Shown here one piece after another: positions 1-9,141 of a DNA stretch of 64,000 nucleotides (its first letter is position 1; the number at the start of each line of letters is the position of its first letter). Below the pieces are notes generated by a model. It saw only the letters and a list, made by a program, of their open reading frames with translations. It did no database searches and was not told the origin of the DNA. Origin of the DNA: Pseudomonas akapageensis (GTDB taxonomy: Bacteria > Pseudomonadota > Gammaproteobacteria > Pseudomonadales > Pseudomonadaceae). A program made the translations under genes and the position numbers. The stretch lies in NCBI RefSeq assembly GCF_011355085.1, contig NZ_VXCP01000020.1, positions 1 to 64,000 on the forward strand, written 5' to 3'.

Positions 1-22
1 CCACGCAGGCGGGCCGCGTTGC

Positions 23-103
23 GGCCTATCGCGGGCAAGCCCGCTCCCACAGGGTACGTGCAACATCGGCCACTGTGGGAGCTGGCTTGCCAGCGATGAG
101 GCC
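23..103. repeat. Inverted pair of REP elements (REPIN) downstream of tsaC
   Basis: Two copies of a roughly 30-base REP sequence face each other. The left arm (23-52) carries a cgggcaagcccg core and ends in ctcccacag. The right arm (73-103) is its near-perfect reverse complement with the core variant ctggcttgccag. Such gggcttgccc-cored REP pairs are typical of Pseudomonas intergenic DNA. It sits immediately after the tsaC stop codon, where it could form a transcript-end hairpin. Confidence 0.8.
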
Positions 104-104
104 C

Positions 105-662
105 TCAAGCCGGCCGCACAACGTCCCCTGTCACCAGATCACGAATCACACTGGGATTGCGCCGCCCACCCAACGCCCCGCCCAGCACCAGATCCACCTG
201 CCCCCGAAAATACTGCTCCACACGCAAACGACTGCGCGCAGCAGGACGCCCCGCCGGGTTGGCCGAAGTCGATACCAGTGGGCCAACCAGAGCACACAGG
301 TCGCGCACCACCGGATGATCGCTGACGCGAAGCGCAACGGTGTCGTGAACCCCGGTGATCCACTCGGGCAACATCCCCTGGTGCGGAACCAACCATGTGT
401 TAGGGCCCGGCCAAGTGGCGGCCATGCGGTCCATCCAGGCATCCGGGAAGTCTTCGAAGAGGAAATCGAACTGGCGAATGTTATCGGCGATCAGAATCAG
501 GCCCTTGCTCACAGAGCGCGACTTGATAGCCAACAGGCGGTCCACCGCCTCTTCGTTCCAGGGATCGCAGCCCAGACCCCAGACCGCCTCGGTTGGGTAG
601 GCAATGACCGCACCCGCTCGAATTTCGCGCGCGGCTTGTTGCACACGCCAACTGCTCACCAT
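105..662 (-). CDS. tsaC: Threonylcarbamoyl-AMP synthase TsaC (YrdC/Sua5 family)
   Basis: Makes L-threonylcarbamoyl-AMP from threonine, bicarbonate and ATP, the first step of the t6A37 modification of ANN-decoding tRNAs. The protein is a single YrdC domain of about 185 residues. It has the family's [17 protein letters not shown] nucleotide/threonine-binding segment near the N terminus, the basic [10 protein letters not shown] stretch, and the [11 protein letters not shown] motif toward the C terminus. The open frame extends seven codons further upstream; I chose the internal ATG at 662 ([11 protein letters not shown]) because it matches the usual family start. It lies next to dprA, as in other pseudomonads (the PA0022-PA0021 pair in P. 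aeruginosa). Confidence 0.93.
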   Translation of the reverse strand: MVSSWRVQQAAREIRAGAVIAYPTEAVWGLGCDPWNEEAVDRLLAIKSRSVSKGLILIADNIRQFDFLFEDFPDAWMDRMAATWPGPNTWLVPHQGMLPEWITGVHDTVALRVSDHPVVRDLCALVGPLVSTSANPAGRPAARSRLRVEQYFRGQVDLVLGGALGGRRNPSVIRDLVTGDVVRPA

Positions 663-701
663 TGCTTTTGCCTCTGCGTACAAATTTAACCAGCAGTGTA
701 C

Positions 702-1814
702 TTAGCATACTCGCGCAAACCAACGCCCAGCCTCATTGACGACAGCGCCGTCCAGCTCCAGCTCGGTCAGGGTGGCCAGCACTTCGGGAAGCGGTCGGTT
801 ACTTGCCGCCGCCAATGCTTCGCTGGTTTGTGGAGCAGCGAACAGCAAATCCAGCAATGGGTGAGGGGTGGGCGCTGTCGACGGCGTGCTGTTCGAGGCA
901 ACCGGCAATGCCTGCCAGCCGCGCAGGGTTTCGAGAATCTGATCGATGCTTTCGACCAGCAATGCACCATCGCGGATCAACTGATGGCAACCCTTGGCGC
1001 CGGGGTGATGGATTGAGCCTGGAATGGCATACACCTCGCGGCCTTGCTCGGCGGCCAGCCGCGCGGTGATCAGCGAACCACTGGCCAGGCTCGCCTCCAC
1101 CACCAGCACGCCCAGCGAGAGGCCACTGATGATGCGATTGCGTCGAGGAAAGTTGAAGGGTTGCGGGCCGGCGTCCAATGGAAACTCGGAAATGACTGCG
1201 CTGCCCTGCGCAACCATCGCCGCTGCCAGGGAGCGATGACGCTGTGGATAAAATTTTTGCAGGCCGGTGCCCAGCACCCCAATCGTCTCCCCGCCAACAT
1301 CCAGGGCGGCCTGGTGAGCAGCGCCGTCGACCCCCAGAGCCAGGCCGCTGGTAATGACAAAGCCGGCCTGCGCCAGGCTGCGGGAAAAAGCAGCTGCCGT
1401 ATCAAGTCCCGGTCGCGATGCACGACGGCTACCGACGATAGCCAGCTGTGGTTTTTCCAGAATGGTCGGGTTGCCCGCGACGAATAGTAAGGGTGGAGCG
1501 TCGGACAGTTCTGCAAGCAAAGCAGGGTAGCAGGGTGCGTCCCACATCAATAAATGCTGGTCGCAATGCTCAAGCCAAGCCATTGCAGCTCGTGCGCCAT
1601 CACGAACGTCAGCACTGCGACGCGCGTTGGCGCAGGCCGCTGGCAGGCCAAGAGCCCGCCAGGCACTGGCCGGCGCACTGAGCGCCGACGAGGCATTGCC
1701 AAACGCCTCGATCAGTTGATGAAAACGGCTCGGGCCGAGTTCAGGAATCAGGTGAAGGCGTAAACGCGCCTCCAGTTCAGAGGGGGAAAGCTCAGGTGTT
1801 TCAAACAACGGCAT
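702..1814 (-). CDS. dprA: DNA-processing protein DprA
   Basis: DprA binds incoming single-stranded DNA during natural transformation and loads RecA. The 370-residue protein has an N-terminal helical SAM-like part (about 1-90), then a Rossmann-type DprA core with the IVGSRRASRPG motif, SGLALGVDGAAH, and a FPRRNRIISGLS segment. The C-terminal end is a winged-helix-like domain rich in leucine and glutamate. The frame has an upstream ATG at 1856; the ATG at 1814 (MPLFETPELSPSELEARL) is the more usual beginning. An exact DnaA-box nonamer lies inside the gene (1243-1251) and another just before it (1859-1867). Whether this strain is naturally competent cannot be told from here. Confidence 0.92.
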   Translation of the reverse strand: MPLFETPELSPSELEARLRLHLIPELGPSRFHQLIEAFGNASSALSAPASAWRALGLPAACANARRSADVRDGARAAMAWLEHCDQHLLMWDAPCYPALLAELSDAPPLLFVAGNPTILEKPQLAIVGSRRASRPGLDTAAAFSRSLAQAGFVITSGLALGVDGAAHQAALDVGGETIGVLGTGLQKFYPQRHRSLAAAMVAQGSAVISEFPLDAGPQPFNFPRRNRIISGLSLGVLVVEASLASGSLITARLAAEQGREVYAIPGSIHHPGAKGCHQLIRDGALLVESIDQILETLRGWQALPVASNSTPSTAPTPHPLLDLLFAAPQTSEALAAASNRPLPEVLATLTELELDGAVVNEAGRWFARVC

Positions 1815-1903
1815 AAGATCATCCTTGATCCGAAGCCCTGGACAGCAGCTGAACAAGCTGTGGATAACTCTGTTGATAAAGCTTTGATAACTTGATTGCC
1901 GAG

Positions 1904-2764
1904 CTAAGGATTCCGCACCTTGTCCATCACTGCCAGGGACTGACTGGCATTGAGTACTAAACCATAGCTGAGCTTTTCATAGGTGCGGAACACCATCAGC
2001 AGGCCGGAACGCTCATCCGGGATCTTTATCTGCTCACCCGTGATCCGGTCACGCACGATTTCCCCGGACCGATAGACCGCCAGGAGGTTGCCCACGCTGA
2101 CTCCATCGCGTTTGCCCTTGTTCAAAGTGACCACGTCATATTGAGCGACCTGTGTAACACCTCGTGGCACATCCAGGATCACACCGTTGATCTCTGCGGT
2201 CGGAGCGCTGGGCGTGAAAGTAGAATCCAATGCCCGTTCTTCGCTGCGCAGCAGGCGATCACCCGGTCGAACTTCCTCGGCCGAGCGCTTGAGCTCCAAT
2301 GTCGCGATGCCGCCTTGCTCGGCAATCAGCTCGACACTGCCGATATCATCGGCGTTGATGCCCAGAAATTCATGACTGTCCGGGTCGGTATAGGATTTAC
2401 CCTGGCGAAATACCCCGTAGCTCGATTCACCGGGCGCGAATCTACCGCGGGCAAAAATTCGATCACCCATGCCGCTGAGCACACGTTCGTTGTCACCAGC
2501 GATGATATAGGGTGCTGCCTGAAGCCCGTCGGGCTGGTCGATGATGCGATTGTTCAGCAGGAAACTGTTGATTGTCTTCAACGCAATACCGTCGACAGCT
2601 TCGGCCAGCGGCGTGCTGCGAATACGGGGCGACAATTTCAGGGTACCGATGTCGTTGTCCTGAACCGCCGCGTGGATCTGTGGATAACTCTCCCTGACCC
2701 CTGCGTCTGCCTGCGCCAGTCCTGCGCCGGTCAGCAAGAGCAGGGCGAGTAGTGATTTCCTCAT
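1904..2764 (-). CDS. tsaP: TsaP-like secretin-associated protein lacking its LysM domain
   Basis: By position (between dprA and def) and sequence this is the TsaP/PA0020 family, which anchors the type IV pilus secretin to peptidoglycan. Residues 1-20 are a signal peptide ([19 protein letters not shown]). Family members that I know continue with a LysM peptidoglycan-binding domain of about 50 residues, ending in a YPGD-type motif, before the conserved GTIKLSPR segment. Here [17 protein letters not shown] begins at about residue 43, so that domain is absent and only about 20 unrelated-looking residues separate it from the signal peptide. The rest is intact, including the C-terminal FlgT-like region ([18 protein letters not shown]). 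Total length is 286 residues against roughly 340 for the family. The frame is open throughout, so this looks like an in-frame internal deletion, not a pseudogene. Confidence 0.75.
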   Translation of the reverse strand: MRKSLLALLLLTGAGLAQADAGVRESYPQIHAAVQDNDIGTLKLSPRIRSTPLAEAVDGIALKTINSFLLNNRIIDQPDGLQAAPYIIAGDNERVLSGMGDRIFARGRFAPGESSYGVFRQGKSYTDPDSHEFLGINADDIGSVELIAEQGGIATLELKRSAEEVRPGDRLLRSEERALDSTFTPSAPTAEINGVILDVPRGVTQVAQYDVVTLNKGKRDGVSVGNLLAVYRSGEIVRDRITGEQIKIPDERSGLLMVFRTYEKLSYGLVLNASQSLAVMDKVRNP

Positions 2765-2913
2765 GCAGTGAATCCCTTTATTATGTGTATTCACGTAAAA
2801 CGCCCGAAGCCTGTTGGCTCTTTCCCTGGGAGTACGTTTTGCAGGCTCGCCGCCACCTGGGGTGCTCGCGGCAGCTCTTTTTGACTCTACCTCACAGTGC
2901 AGCAAATACGCAT

Positions 2914-3420
2914 ATGGCCATTTTGAACATCCTCGAATTTCCAGACTCGCGTCTGCGGACCATCGCCAAGCCCGTGGCTGTGGTCGATGACGAAGTTCGC
3001 CAGTTGATCGACGACATGTTTGAAACCATGTACGAAGCGCCCGGCATCGGGCTGGCTGCGACCCAGGTCAACGTGCACAAACGTATCGTCGTCATGGACC
3101 TCAGTGAAGACCGCAGCGAGCCGCGGGTGTTCATCAACCCGGAATTCGAAGCGCTGACCGACGAAATGGGTCAGTACCAGGAAGGCTGCCTGTCGGTCCC
3201 GGGCTTCTATGAAAACGTCGACCGCCCTCAGCAGGTCAAGATCAAGGCGCTGGACCGTGATGGCCAAGCCTTCGAGCTGATCGCCGAAGGCTTGCTGGCC
3301 GTTTGCATCCAGCACGAATGTGACCACCTCAATGGCAAGCTGTTCGTCGACTACCTGTCTACGCTCAAGCGTGACCGGATCAAGAAGAAGCTGGAAAAGC
3401 AGCATCGCCAGCACGCTTGA
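2914..3420 (+). CDS. def: Peptide deformylase
   Basis: Removes the formyl group from the N-terminal methionine of nascent proteins using an Fe2+ or Zn2+ centre. All three family motifs are present in the 168-residue protein: GIGLAATQV (residues about 45-53), EGCLS (about 90-94, with the metal-binding Cys) and [12 protein letters not shown] (with the two His ligands and catalytic Glu). The chosen ATG gives [11 protein letters not shown], the standard N terminus; the longer open frame upstream runs through the promoter region. It heads the def-fmt-rsmB-trkA gene string and diverges from the tsaP-like gene across about 150 bp. Confidence 0.97.
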   Translation: MAILNILEFPDSRLRTIAKPVAVVDDEVRQLIDDMFETMYEAPGIGLAATQVNVHKRIVVMDLSEDRSEPRVFINPEFEALTDEMGQYQEGCLSVPGFYENVDRPQQVKIKALDRDGQAFELIAEGLLAVCIQHECDHLNGKLFVDYLSTLKRDRIKKKLEKQHRQHA

Positions 3421-3433
3421 TCGCCTCATCCCG

Positions 3434-3459
3434 AAGGCTTGCTCTGGCAAGCCTTTTTC
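3434..3459 (+). terminator. Rho-independent terminator between def and fmt
   Basis: A nine-base-pair stem (aaggcttgc / gcaagcctt) with a four-base loop is followed by a T-rich run. It lies in the 57-bp gap between def and fmt, so it probably attenuates rather than fully separates the two genes. Confidence 0.75.
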
Positions 3460-3477
3460 TTTTTAAGCGAGAACTCC

Positions 3478-4410
3478 ATGCGCATCGTCTTCGCGGGCAC
3501 CCCCGAGTTTGCCGCCGAACACCTCAAAGCCCTGCTCGACAGCCCCTATGAGGTTGTCGCGGTCTACACCCAACCGGACCGCCCTGCCGGTCGTGGCCAA
3601 AAGCTGATGCCCAGCCCGGTCAAGCAACTGGCGCAACAACACGGCATCACCGTGCTGCAGCCGCCGACCCTGCGTGCCCCCGAGGCCCAGGCCGAGCTGG
3701 CGGCACTGCAACCGGATCTGATGGTGGTCGTTGCCTACGGTCTGATCCTGCCGCAGGTGGTGCTGGATATTCCGCGCCTGGGCTGCATCAACAGCCACGC
3801 ATCCTTGCTGCCACGCTGGCGCGGCGCTGCGCCGATCCAGCGCGCCGTCGAGGCGGGAGACGCCGAAAGCGGCGTGACCGTGATGCGCATGGAGGCAGGC
3901 CTGGATACCGGGCCTATGCTGCTCAAGGTCAGCACGCCGATCAGTGCACAGGACACGGGTGGCAGTCTGCATGACCGCTTGGCAGAGCTCGGCCCGCCTG
4001 CCGTGATCGAAGCCATCGCCGGCCTCGCGGCAGGAACCCTGGCCGGCGAAGTGCAGAGCGATGATCTGGCAACCTATGCTCACAAATTGAACAAGGATGA
4101 AGCCCGAATCGATTGGACGCGTCCGGCCGTTGAGCTGGAACGTCTGGTACGCGCTTTCAACCCATGGCCGATCTGCCACAGCACCCTCAATGGGGAAGCG
4201 CTCAAGGTGCTGAGCGCGACCCTGGCCGAAGGGCAGGGCACGCCTGGCGAAATCCTCGCTGCCAGCAAGGAAGGGCTGATCGTTGCCTGTGGACAACAGG
4301 CCCTGTGCCTGACCCGCCTGCAACTGCCAGGTGGCAAACCGCTAGGCTTCAGCGATCTGTTCAACAGCCGTCGTGAGAAGTTTGCCGTCGGCACGGTGCT
4401 TGGCCAATGA
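3478..4410 (+). CDS. fmt: Methionyl-tRNA formyltransferase
   Basis: Formylates initiator Met-tRNA with 10-formyl-THF. The 310-residue protein has the N-terminal formyltransferase Rossmann fold ([16 protein letters not shown]), the catalytic signature [18 protein letters not shown] with its Asn-His-Asp set (INSHASLLP), and a C-terminal OB-type domain (about 205-310) that binds the tRNA acceptor stem. The start at 3478 is the ATG giving MRIVFAG. Its stop codon overlaps the rsmB start (ATGA at 4407), so the two are translationally coupled. It is functionally paired with def, whose product reverses the modification on proteins. Confidence 0.97.
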   Translation: MRIVFAGTPEFAAEHLKALLDSPYEVVAVYTQPDRPAGRGQKLMPSPVKQLAQQHGITVLQPPTLRAPEAQAELAALQPDLMVVVAYGLILPQVVLDIPRLGCINSHASLLPRWRGAAPIQRAVEAGDAESGVTVMRMEAGLDTGPMLLKVSTPISAQDTGGSLHDRLAELGPPAVIEAIAGLAAGTLAGEVQSDDLATYAHKLNKDEARIDWTRPAVELERLVRAFNPWPICHSTLNGEALKVLSATLAEGQGTPGEILAASKEGLIVACGQQALCLTRLQLPGGKPLGFSDLFNSRREKFAVGTVLGQ

Positions 4411-5720
4411 ACCCTCGTCTCGCCGCTGCCCGTGCCTTGGCCGCCGTCCTTTCCGGCAAGGCTTCGCTGAACAGTTCATTGCCCGGGCAACTGGATAAAG
4501 TCGATGCTCGCGATCGCGGTCTGACCCAGGATCTGGCCTTTGGTACCGCCCGCTGGCAGCCGCGCCTGTCGGCACTGGCCGAACGCCTGCTGCAAAAGCC
4601 CTTCAAAAGTGCGGATGCCGATGTCGAGGCGCTGCTGCTGGTTGGGCTCTATCAACTGCTCTACACCCGTGTACCGGCCCATGCCGCCATCGGTGAAACC
4701 GTCGGCTGTGCCGACAAATTGAAGAAACCCTGGGCCAAGGCGCTGCTCAACGCCGTGTTGCGCCGAGCCCAACGCGAAAGCACGGATCTGCTGGCCGAGC
4801 TCGAGCGCGATCCGGTAGTGCGCACCGCTCACCCGCGCTGGTTGCAGAAGTCCTTGAAAGCCTTCTGGCCCGAACAATGGGAGGCGATCTGCGCGGCCAA
4901 CAATGCCCATCCCCCCATGATTCTGCGCGTCAATCGCCGTCACCACAGCCGTGACGCCTATCTGGAGCTGCTGCACAAGACGGGCGTCACAGCACAGCCC
5001 TGCTCCTATAGTCGCGACGGTATCCTGCTCGCCGAGGCCTGCGACGTGCGTCAGTTGCCCGGCTTCAACGAAGGCTGGATCAGCGTTCAGGACGAAGCGG
5101 CACAGCTGGCTGCCGACCTGTTGGAGCTGGCACCGGGCCAACGGGTGCTCGATGCCTGCTGCGCGCCAGGCGGCAAGACCTGCCACCTGCTGGAGGCCGA
5201 GCCTCGGCTGGGCGGCGTCGTCGCCGTCGACCTTGAGGCCAAGCGCCTTGTGCGTGTGCAGGAAAACCTCGATCGACTGGGTCTCGATGCCCAACTGATC
5301 GCTGCCGATGCCCGCGATACGGCGGCCTGGTGGGACGGCAAGGGCTTCGCGCGAATCCTTCTGGATGCGCCCTGCTCTGCCACTGGCGTGATCCGACGCC
5401 ACCCGGACATCAAGCTGACCCGCCAGGCGGATGATATCCAGGCGCTCGCCACCTTGCAGGGCGAACTGCTCGATGCCTTGTGGCCAACGCTGGAAGTCGG
5501 CGGCATCCTGCTGTACGCCACCTGTTCGACCCTGCCAACGGAGAACACCGAGGTGATAGAAGCCTTCCTGGCCCGCACCCCTGGCGCCCGCGAGCTCGAC
5601 ATCGCCAGCCAGGCCGGCATCAAGCAGCCCCACGGTCGCCAGTTGCTGGCGCAGGAAGGCGGCCACGATGGCTTTTATTATGCCAAGCTGATCAAGATTG
5701 CCGCCGCAAGCGGACACTGA
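4407..5720 (+). CDS. rsmB: 16S rRNA (cytosine-967-C5) methyltransferase RsmB (Sun/Fmu)
   Basis: Methylates C967 of 16S rRNA. Residues 1 to about 130 form a NusB-like RNA-binding domain. The C-terminal part is a SAM-dependent methyltransferase with [15 protein letters not shown] (SAM binding), [17 protein letters not shown] (motif IV with its conserved Cys) and YATCS (the second catalytic Cys of the RCMT family). Length is 437 residues, normal for the family. It overlaps fmt by four bases and is followed after 12 bp by trkA. Confidence 0.97.
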   Translation: MNPRLAAARALAAVLSGKASLNSSLPGQLDKVDARDRGLTQDLAFGTARWQPRLSALAERLLQKPFKSADADVEALLLVGLYQLLYTRVPAHAAIGETVGCADKLKKPWAKALLNAVLRRAQRESTDLLAELERDPVVRTAHPRWLQKSLKAFWPEQWEAICAANNAHPPMILRVNRRHHSRDAYLELLHKTGVTAQPCSYSRDGILLAEACDVRQLPGFNEGWISVQDEAAQLAADLLELAPGQRVLDACCAPGGKTCHLLEAEPRLGGVVAVDLEAKRLVRVQENLDRLGLDAQLIAADARDTAAWWDGKGFARILLDAPCSATGVIRRHPDIKLTRQADDIQALATLQGELLDALWPTLEVGGILLYATCSTLPTENTEVIEAFLARTPGARELDIASQAGIKQPHGRQLLAQEGGHDGFYYAKLIKIAAASGH

Positions 5721-5732
5721 AGGGAGTAGTGG

Positions 5733-7106
5733 ATGAAGATCATCATCCTCGGCGCGGGACAGGTGGGCGGGACGCTGGCAGAACACCTGGCCAGCGAGGC
5801 CAATGACATTACTGTGGTCGATACCGATGGCGATCGCCTGCGTGACCTGGGCGACCGGCTGGACATCCGCACTGTGCAGGGCCGCGGTTCCTTCCCCACG
5901 GTATTGCGCCAGGCCGGCGCCGACGACGCTGACATGCTGATCGCGGTGACCAACAGCGACGAGACCAATATGGTCGCCTGCCAGGTGGCTCACACGCTGT
6001 TCCACACCCCGACCAAGATTGCCCGGGTTCGCGAGTCGGCTTATCTGACTCGCGAAAGCCTGTTCAACAACGATGCCATTCCGGTGGATGTGCTGATCAG
6101 CCCGGAACAAGTGGTGACCAACTACATCAAGCGCCTGATCGAGCACCCCGGTGCCCTGCAGGTGATCGACTTTGCCGAAGGCAAGGCGCAGCTGGTGGCG
6201 GTCAAGGCCTACTATGGCGGCCCGCTGGTTGGTCAGGAGCTACGGCAGATTCGCCAGCACATGCCCAATGTCGATACCCGCGTGGCGGCGATCTTCCGTC
6301 GTGACCGGCCGATACTGCCCAAGGGCGATACGACTATCGAAGCTGATGACGAGGTCTTCTTCATCGCTGCCAAGGCCAACATCCGCGCCGTAATGGGCGA
6401 GCTGCGCCGCCTGGATGAAAGCAACAAGCGGATTGTGATCGCCGGGGGCGGGCAGATCGGTGAACGCCTGGCCGAGGCCATCGAAAGCCGCTACCAGGTC
6501 AAGATCATCGAAATGAGCCCGGCACGTTGCCGCTATCTGTCCGACACCCTCGACAGCACGGTAGTGCTGCAGGGCAGCGCGTCGGACCGGGACCTGATGC
6601 TCGAAGAAAACATCGCCGAAGCGGATATCTTCCTGGCGCTGACCAACGACGATGAAGCCAACATCATGTCGTCGCTGCTGGCCAAGCGCCTGGGCGCACG
6701 CAAGGTGATGACCATCATCAACAACCCGGCCTATGTCGACCTGGTCCAGGGCGGTGAAATCGACATCGCCATCAGCCCGCAGCTGGCAACCATCGGCACA
6801 CTGCTGGCGCACGTTCGTCGTGGCGATATTGTCAGTGTGCACTCGCTGCGCCGTGGCGCAGCCGAGGCCATCGAGGCCATTGCCCATGGCGACTCCAGGT
6901 CGAGCAAGGTCATCGGCAGGGCCATCGAAAACATTGCCTTGCCGCCAGGCACCACCATCGGCGCGATCATTCGCGACGAAGAGGTGTTGATCGCCCATGA
7001 CGACACAGTGATCGCGGCGGGCGACCATGTAATTCTTTTCGTTGTGGATAAAAAATACATTCGCGACGTCGAGAAGCTGTTCCATGTGGGGTTGAGCTTC
7101 TTCTAA
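5733..7106 (+). CDS. trkA: Trk potassium uptake regulatory protein TrkA
   Basis: Peripheral NAD(H)-binding subunit that gates the TrkH/TrkG potassium transporter at the inner membrane. It has two tandem RCK (TrkA-N plus TrkA-C) units in 457 residues. The first starts with [18 protein letters not shown] at the N terminus, the second with [19 protein letters not shown] near residue 235; both carry the dinucleotide-binding GxGxxG. It is the last large gene of the def-fmt-rsmB-trkA string. No trkH is in the window. A DnaA-box nonamer lies at 7043-7051 near the 3-prime end. Confidence 0.97.
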   Translation: MKIIILGAGQVGGTLAEHLASEANDITVVDTDGDRLRDLGDRLDIRTVQGRGSFPTVLRQAGADDADMLIAVTNSDETNMVACQVAHTLFHTPTKIARVRESAYLTRESLFNNDAIPVDVLISPEQVVTNYIKRLIEHPGALQVIDFAEGKAQLVAVKAYYGGPLVGQELRQIRQHMPNVDTRVAAIFRRDRPILPKGDTTIEADDEVFFIAAKANIRAVMGELRRLDESNKRIVIAGGGQIGERLAEAIESRYQVKIIEMSPARCRYLSDTLDSTVVLQGSASDRDLMLEENIAEADIFLALTNDDEANIMSSLLAKRLGARKVMTIINNPAYVDLVQGGEIDIAISPQLATIGTLLAHVRRGDIVSVHSLRRGAAEAIEAIAHGDSRSSKVIGRAIENIALPPGTTIGAIIRDEEVLIAHDDTVIAAGDHVILFVVDKKYIRDVEKLFHVGLSFF

Positions 7107-7124
7107 TCACATCAGGAGGCCGAC

Positions 7125-7445
7125 ATGATCGAGTCGCTGGAAAAGATGTTGGCCAAGGGTGTGGATAACTCGTTGCTGCGCTTCGGCCTCGGCAAGGCCT
7201 GGCTGGACGAAGGCGACAGCGTCAAGGCGATCGAGCACCTGCAACGCTGCGTCGAACTCGATCCGAAGTACTCGGCGGCGTGGAAGTTGCTGGGCAAGGC
7301 GCATCTGGCCCATGGCGACCCGGATGCTGCTCGCCAGGCCTGGGAGCGGGGCCTGGAGGCGGCGCGGGGGCATGGGGACAAGCAGGCGGAGAAGGAGATG
7401 TTGGTTTTTTTGAAGAAGTTGGAGCGGCATCAGACAGGAAACTGA
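7125..7445 (+). CDS. Small tetratricopeptide-repeat protein
   Basis: A 106-residue soluble protein with no signal peptide. It has about two TPR units: NSLLRFGLGKAWLDEGDSVK followed by an A-helix/B-helix pair with SAAWKLLGKAHLAHGDPD and a third partial helix. TPRs bind other proteins; the partner is unknown. It follows trkA by 18 bp with a good ribosome site (aggagg at 7111-7116) and is probably in the same transcript. It corresponds by position and length to PA0015 of P. aeruginosa. An exact DnaA box (7160-7168) is in its coding sequence. Confidence 0.85.
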   Translation: MIESLEKMLAKGVDNSLLRFGLGKAWLDEGDSVKAIEHLQRCVELDPKYSAAWKLLGKAHLAHGDPDAARQAWERGLEAARGHGDKQAEKEMLVFLKKLERHQTGN

Positions 7446-7459
7446 GTTGCGCCTATCGC

Positions 7460-7564
7460 TGTAGCCGCTGCCGAAGGCTGCGCTCGCCTGCAACGCAGGC
7501 GCACGATCTTGAAATCGCCGGGAGCCCCTGCGGGACTCCAGCGCAGCCTGCGGCAGCGGCTACA
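7460..7564. repeat. REPIN: inverted pair of tgtagccgctgccg REP elements
   Basis: The left arm starts tgtagccgctgccg (7460-7473) and continues aaggctgcgc. The right arm (7541-7564) is its reverse complement with one mismatch over 24 bases. Between them lies a GC-rich spacer with a smaller hairpin. It sits between convergent genes (the TPR gene and the lipid A acyltransferase) and differs in core sequence from the REP pair at 23-103, so the genome carries at least two REP families. Confidence 0.8.
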
Positions 7565-7584
7565 GGACTGTCATTCGAATGATG

Positions 7585-8472
7585 TCAATACCAGCGCGCC
7601 TCTCCAGCCGGCCGCTTCTTGAACCGCTTCATGCTCCACATGTACTGGGTCGGATACGCCCGCACATACTTCTCGATCACCTGGCTCATCGCCGCCACCG
7701 CCGTCTCGGTATCGGTGCTGTACATCGCCTCGGGTGCAGCTTCCAGAATCACTTTGAAACCGGAGCCATCGGGCAGGCGCAGGGCATGCAGAAACACACC
7801 CACGGCCTTGCCGCCAGCCAGCATGTTCGGCACGAACTTGCTGGTCAGCGCCTGCGTGGCGAAGAACGGCACGAAAATCCCGGCCGATTCAGCCGGCTCA
7901 GGGTCGGCGGGAATACCGACCTGACCGCCTTTGCGCACTTCCTTGATGATGCTGAGAATGCCTTCCTTGGTAGACGCCGCGACCCGGTTGCCCAATTGCA
8001 CACGCTGTTCGCGCAGCAAGTCATCGACCGCCTTGAGCTTGGGCGGGCGATAGAAAATGATCGGATTGCACTGGTTGCAATAGAAGTGGTTGAGCACTTC
8101 CCAGTTGCCGAGGTGGCTGGTGATACCCACCACACCCTTGCCGGACGCCAGCGCCTGCTGGAGGACTTCCAGGCCCTCAACTTCGCGAACCAGGTCCAGC
8201 GAACGCTGGGCGGGCCAGATCCAGGCGCAGGCGCTCTCGGTCAGGGCCTTGCCGATATCCTTCATGGTCTGCCCGACCAGACGTTCGCGGGCAGCGGCGT
8301 CCATCTCCGGAAAACACTTGGCCAGGTTGATCCTGACCACTTCACGCGAGCTGTTGGGCAGTTTCCACATCAACCAGCCGATCCCTGCGCCAACACGCTG
8401 TACGGCACGCCACGGCAGCAGGGCAAACAAGCGCAATGCCCCGACCATCACAGCGCCTTTGAACTTATCCAC
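7585..8472 (-). CDS. htrB: Lipid A biosynthesis lauroyl acyltransferase (LpxL/HtrB family)
   Basis: Inner-membrane acyltransferase that adds a secondary acyl chain to lipid A. The 295-residue protein shows an N-terminal hydrophobic anchor (about 7-35), the catalytic HxxxxE motif in SHLGNWEVLNHFY (about 125), a FYRPPKLKAVDDL segment, and a GIPADPEP element equivalent to the family's second substrate-binding motif. It matches PA0011 by position (between the TPR gene and tag). The start is a GTG at 8472, and this codon lies inside an exact DnaA-box nonamer (8465-8473), so DnaA binding could affect its expression (inference). Confidence 0.9.
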   Translation of the reverse strand: MDKFKGAVMVGALRLFALLPWRAVQRVGAGIGWLMWKLPNSSREVVRINLAKCFPEMDAAARERLVGQTMKDIGKALTESACAWIWPAQRSLDLVREVEGLEVLQQALASGKGVVGITSHLGNWEVLNHFYCNQCNPIIFYRPPKLKAVDDLLREQRVQLGNRVAASTKEGILSIIKEVRKGGQVGIPADPEPAESAGIFVPFFATQALTSKFVPNMLAGGKAVGVFLHALRLPDGSGFKVILEAAPEAMYSTDTETAVAAMSQVIEKYVRAYPTQYMWSMKRFKKRPAGEARWY

Positions 8473-8509
8473 AGGCCACTCCTATGTTTGCTAGCCGGCT
8501 ATTGTACCG

Positions 8510-9061
8510 TCAGCGCGACAGACTGGCGTAGCGATCGCAATCGGTGGTGTGGTCCATGACCATTCCCGACGCCTGCATGAAGGCATAACAGATCGTCGGC
8601 CCGACGAAGGTAAAGCCGGCTTTTTGCAGGGCCTTGCTCATGGCCCTGGCTTCATCGGTAACGGCCGGCACGTCGCTGCGCTGGCTGAAATGATTGACCT
8701 TGGGTTGGCCGCCGACGAACGACCAGAGGAACTCTACCGGGTTATCCAGCGCCAGCCAGGCCTTGGCATTGCGCCGCGCGGCATTGAGCTTGAGGCGATT
8801 ACGGATGATTCCGGGGTCGAGCATGCGCTCTTCGATTTCGGCATCGGTCATTTCAGCCAGGCGCCTGGCATCGAAACCGAACATCACCTGGCGATAACGT
8901 TCGCGTTTTTTCAGCACCGTTATCCAGGAAAGCCCGGCCTGACAGCCTTCGAGCAGGAGCAATTCGAACAATTGGGCCGGATCGCGCAGCGGCACGCCCC
9001 ATTCCTGATCGTGGTAATCCTGATAAAGCGGATCTTCGGTACACCAAAAGCAGCGAGGCAT
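8510..9061 (-). CDS. tag: DNA-3-methyladenine glycosylase I
   Basis: Excises 3-methyladenine from alkylated DNA. The 183-residue protein is full length for the Tag family. It has the zinc-snap ligands Cys4 and His17 at the N terminus and His171 and Cys175 at the C terminus (HTTDCDRY). It also has the EWGVPLRDPAQLFELLLLEGCQAGLSW core with the catalytic-pocket Glu. It lies directly downstream of the divergent glyQ start region, as in P. aeruginosa (PA0010). Confidence 0.96.
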   Translation of the reverse strand: MPRCFWCTEDPLYQDYHDQEWGVPLRDPAQLFELLLLEGCQAGLSWITVLKKRERYRQVMFGFDARRLAEMTDAEIEERMLDPGIIRNRLKLNAARRNAKAWLALDNPVEFLWSFVGGQPKVNHFSQRSDVPAVTDEARAMSKALQKAGFTFVGPTICYAFMQASGMVMDHTTDCDRYASLSR

Positions 9062-9141
9062 AAGGCTCCAGGGTAGAGGCTGGGCTGAATCGGGTTATAC
9101 TCCCGCCCTTTATATCGCAGCCCAAGAAACAGGTGAATTTC

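Noticed and set aside
4476..6146. 556-codon minus-strand open frame opposite rsmB and trkA
   Set aside because: The translation is low-complexity and domain-free, and both sense genes are clearly real.
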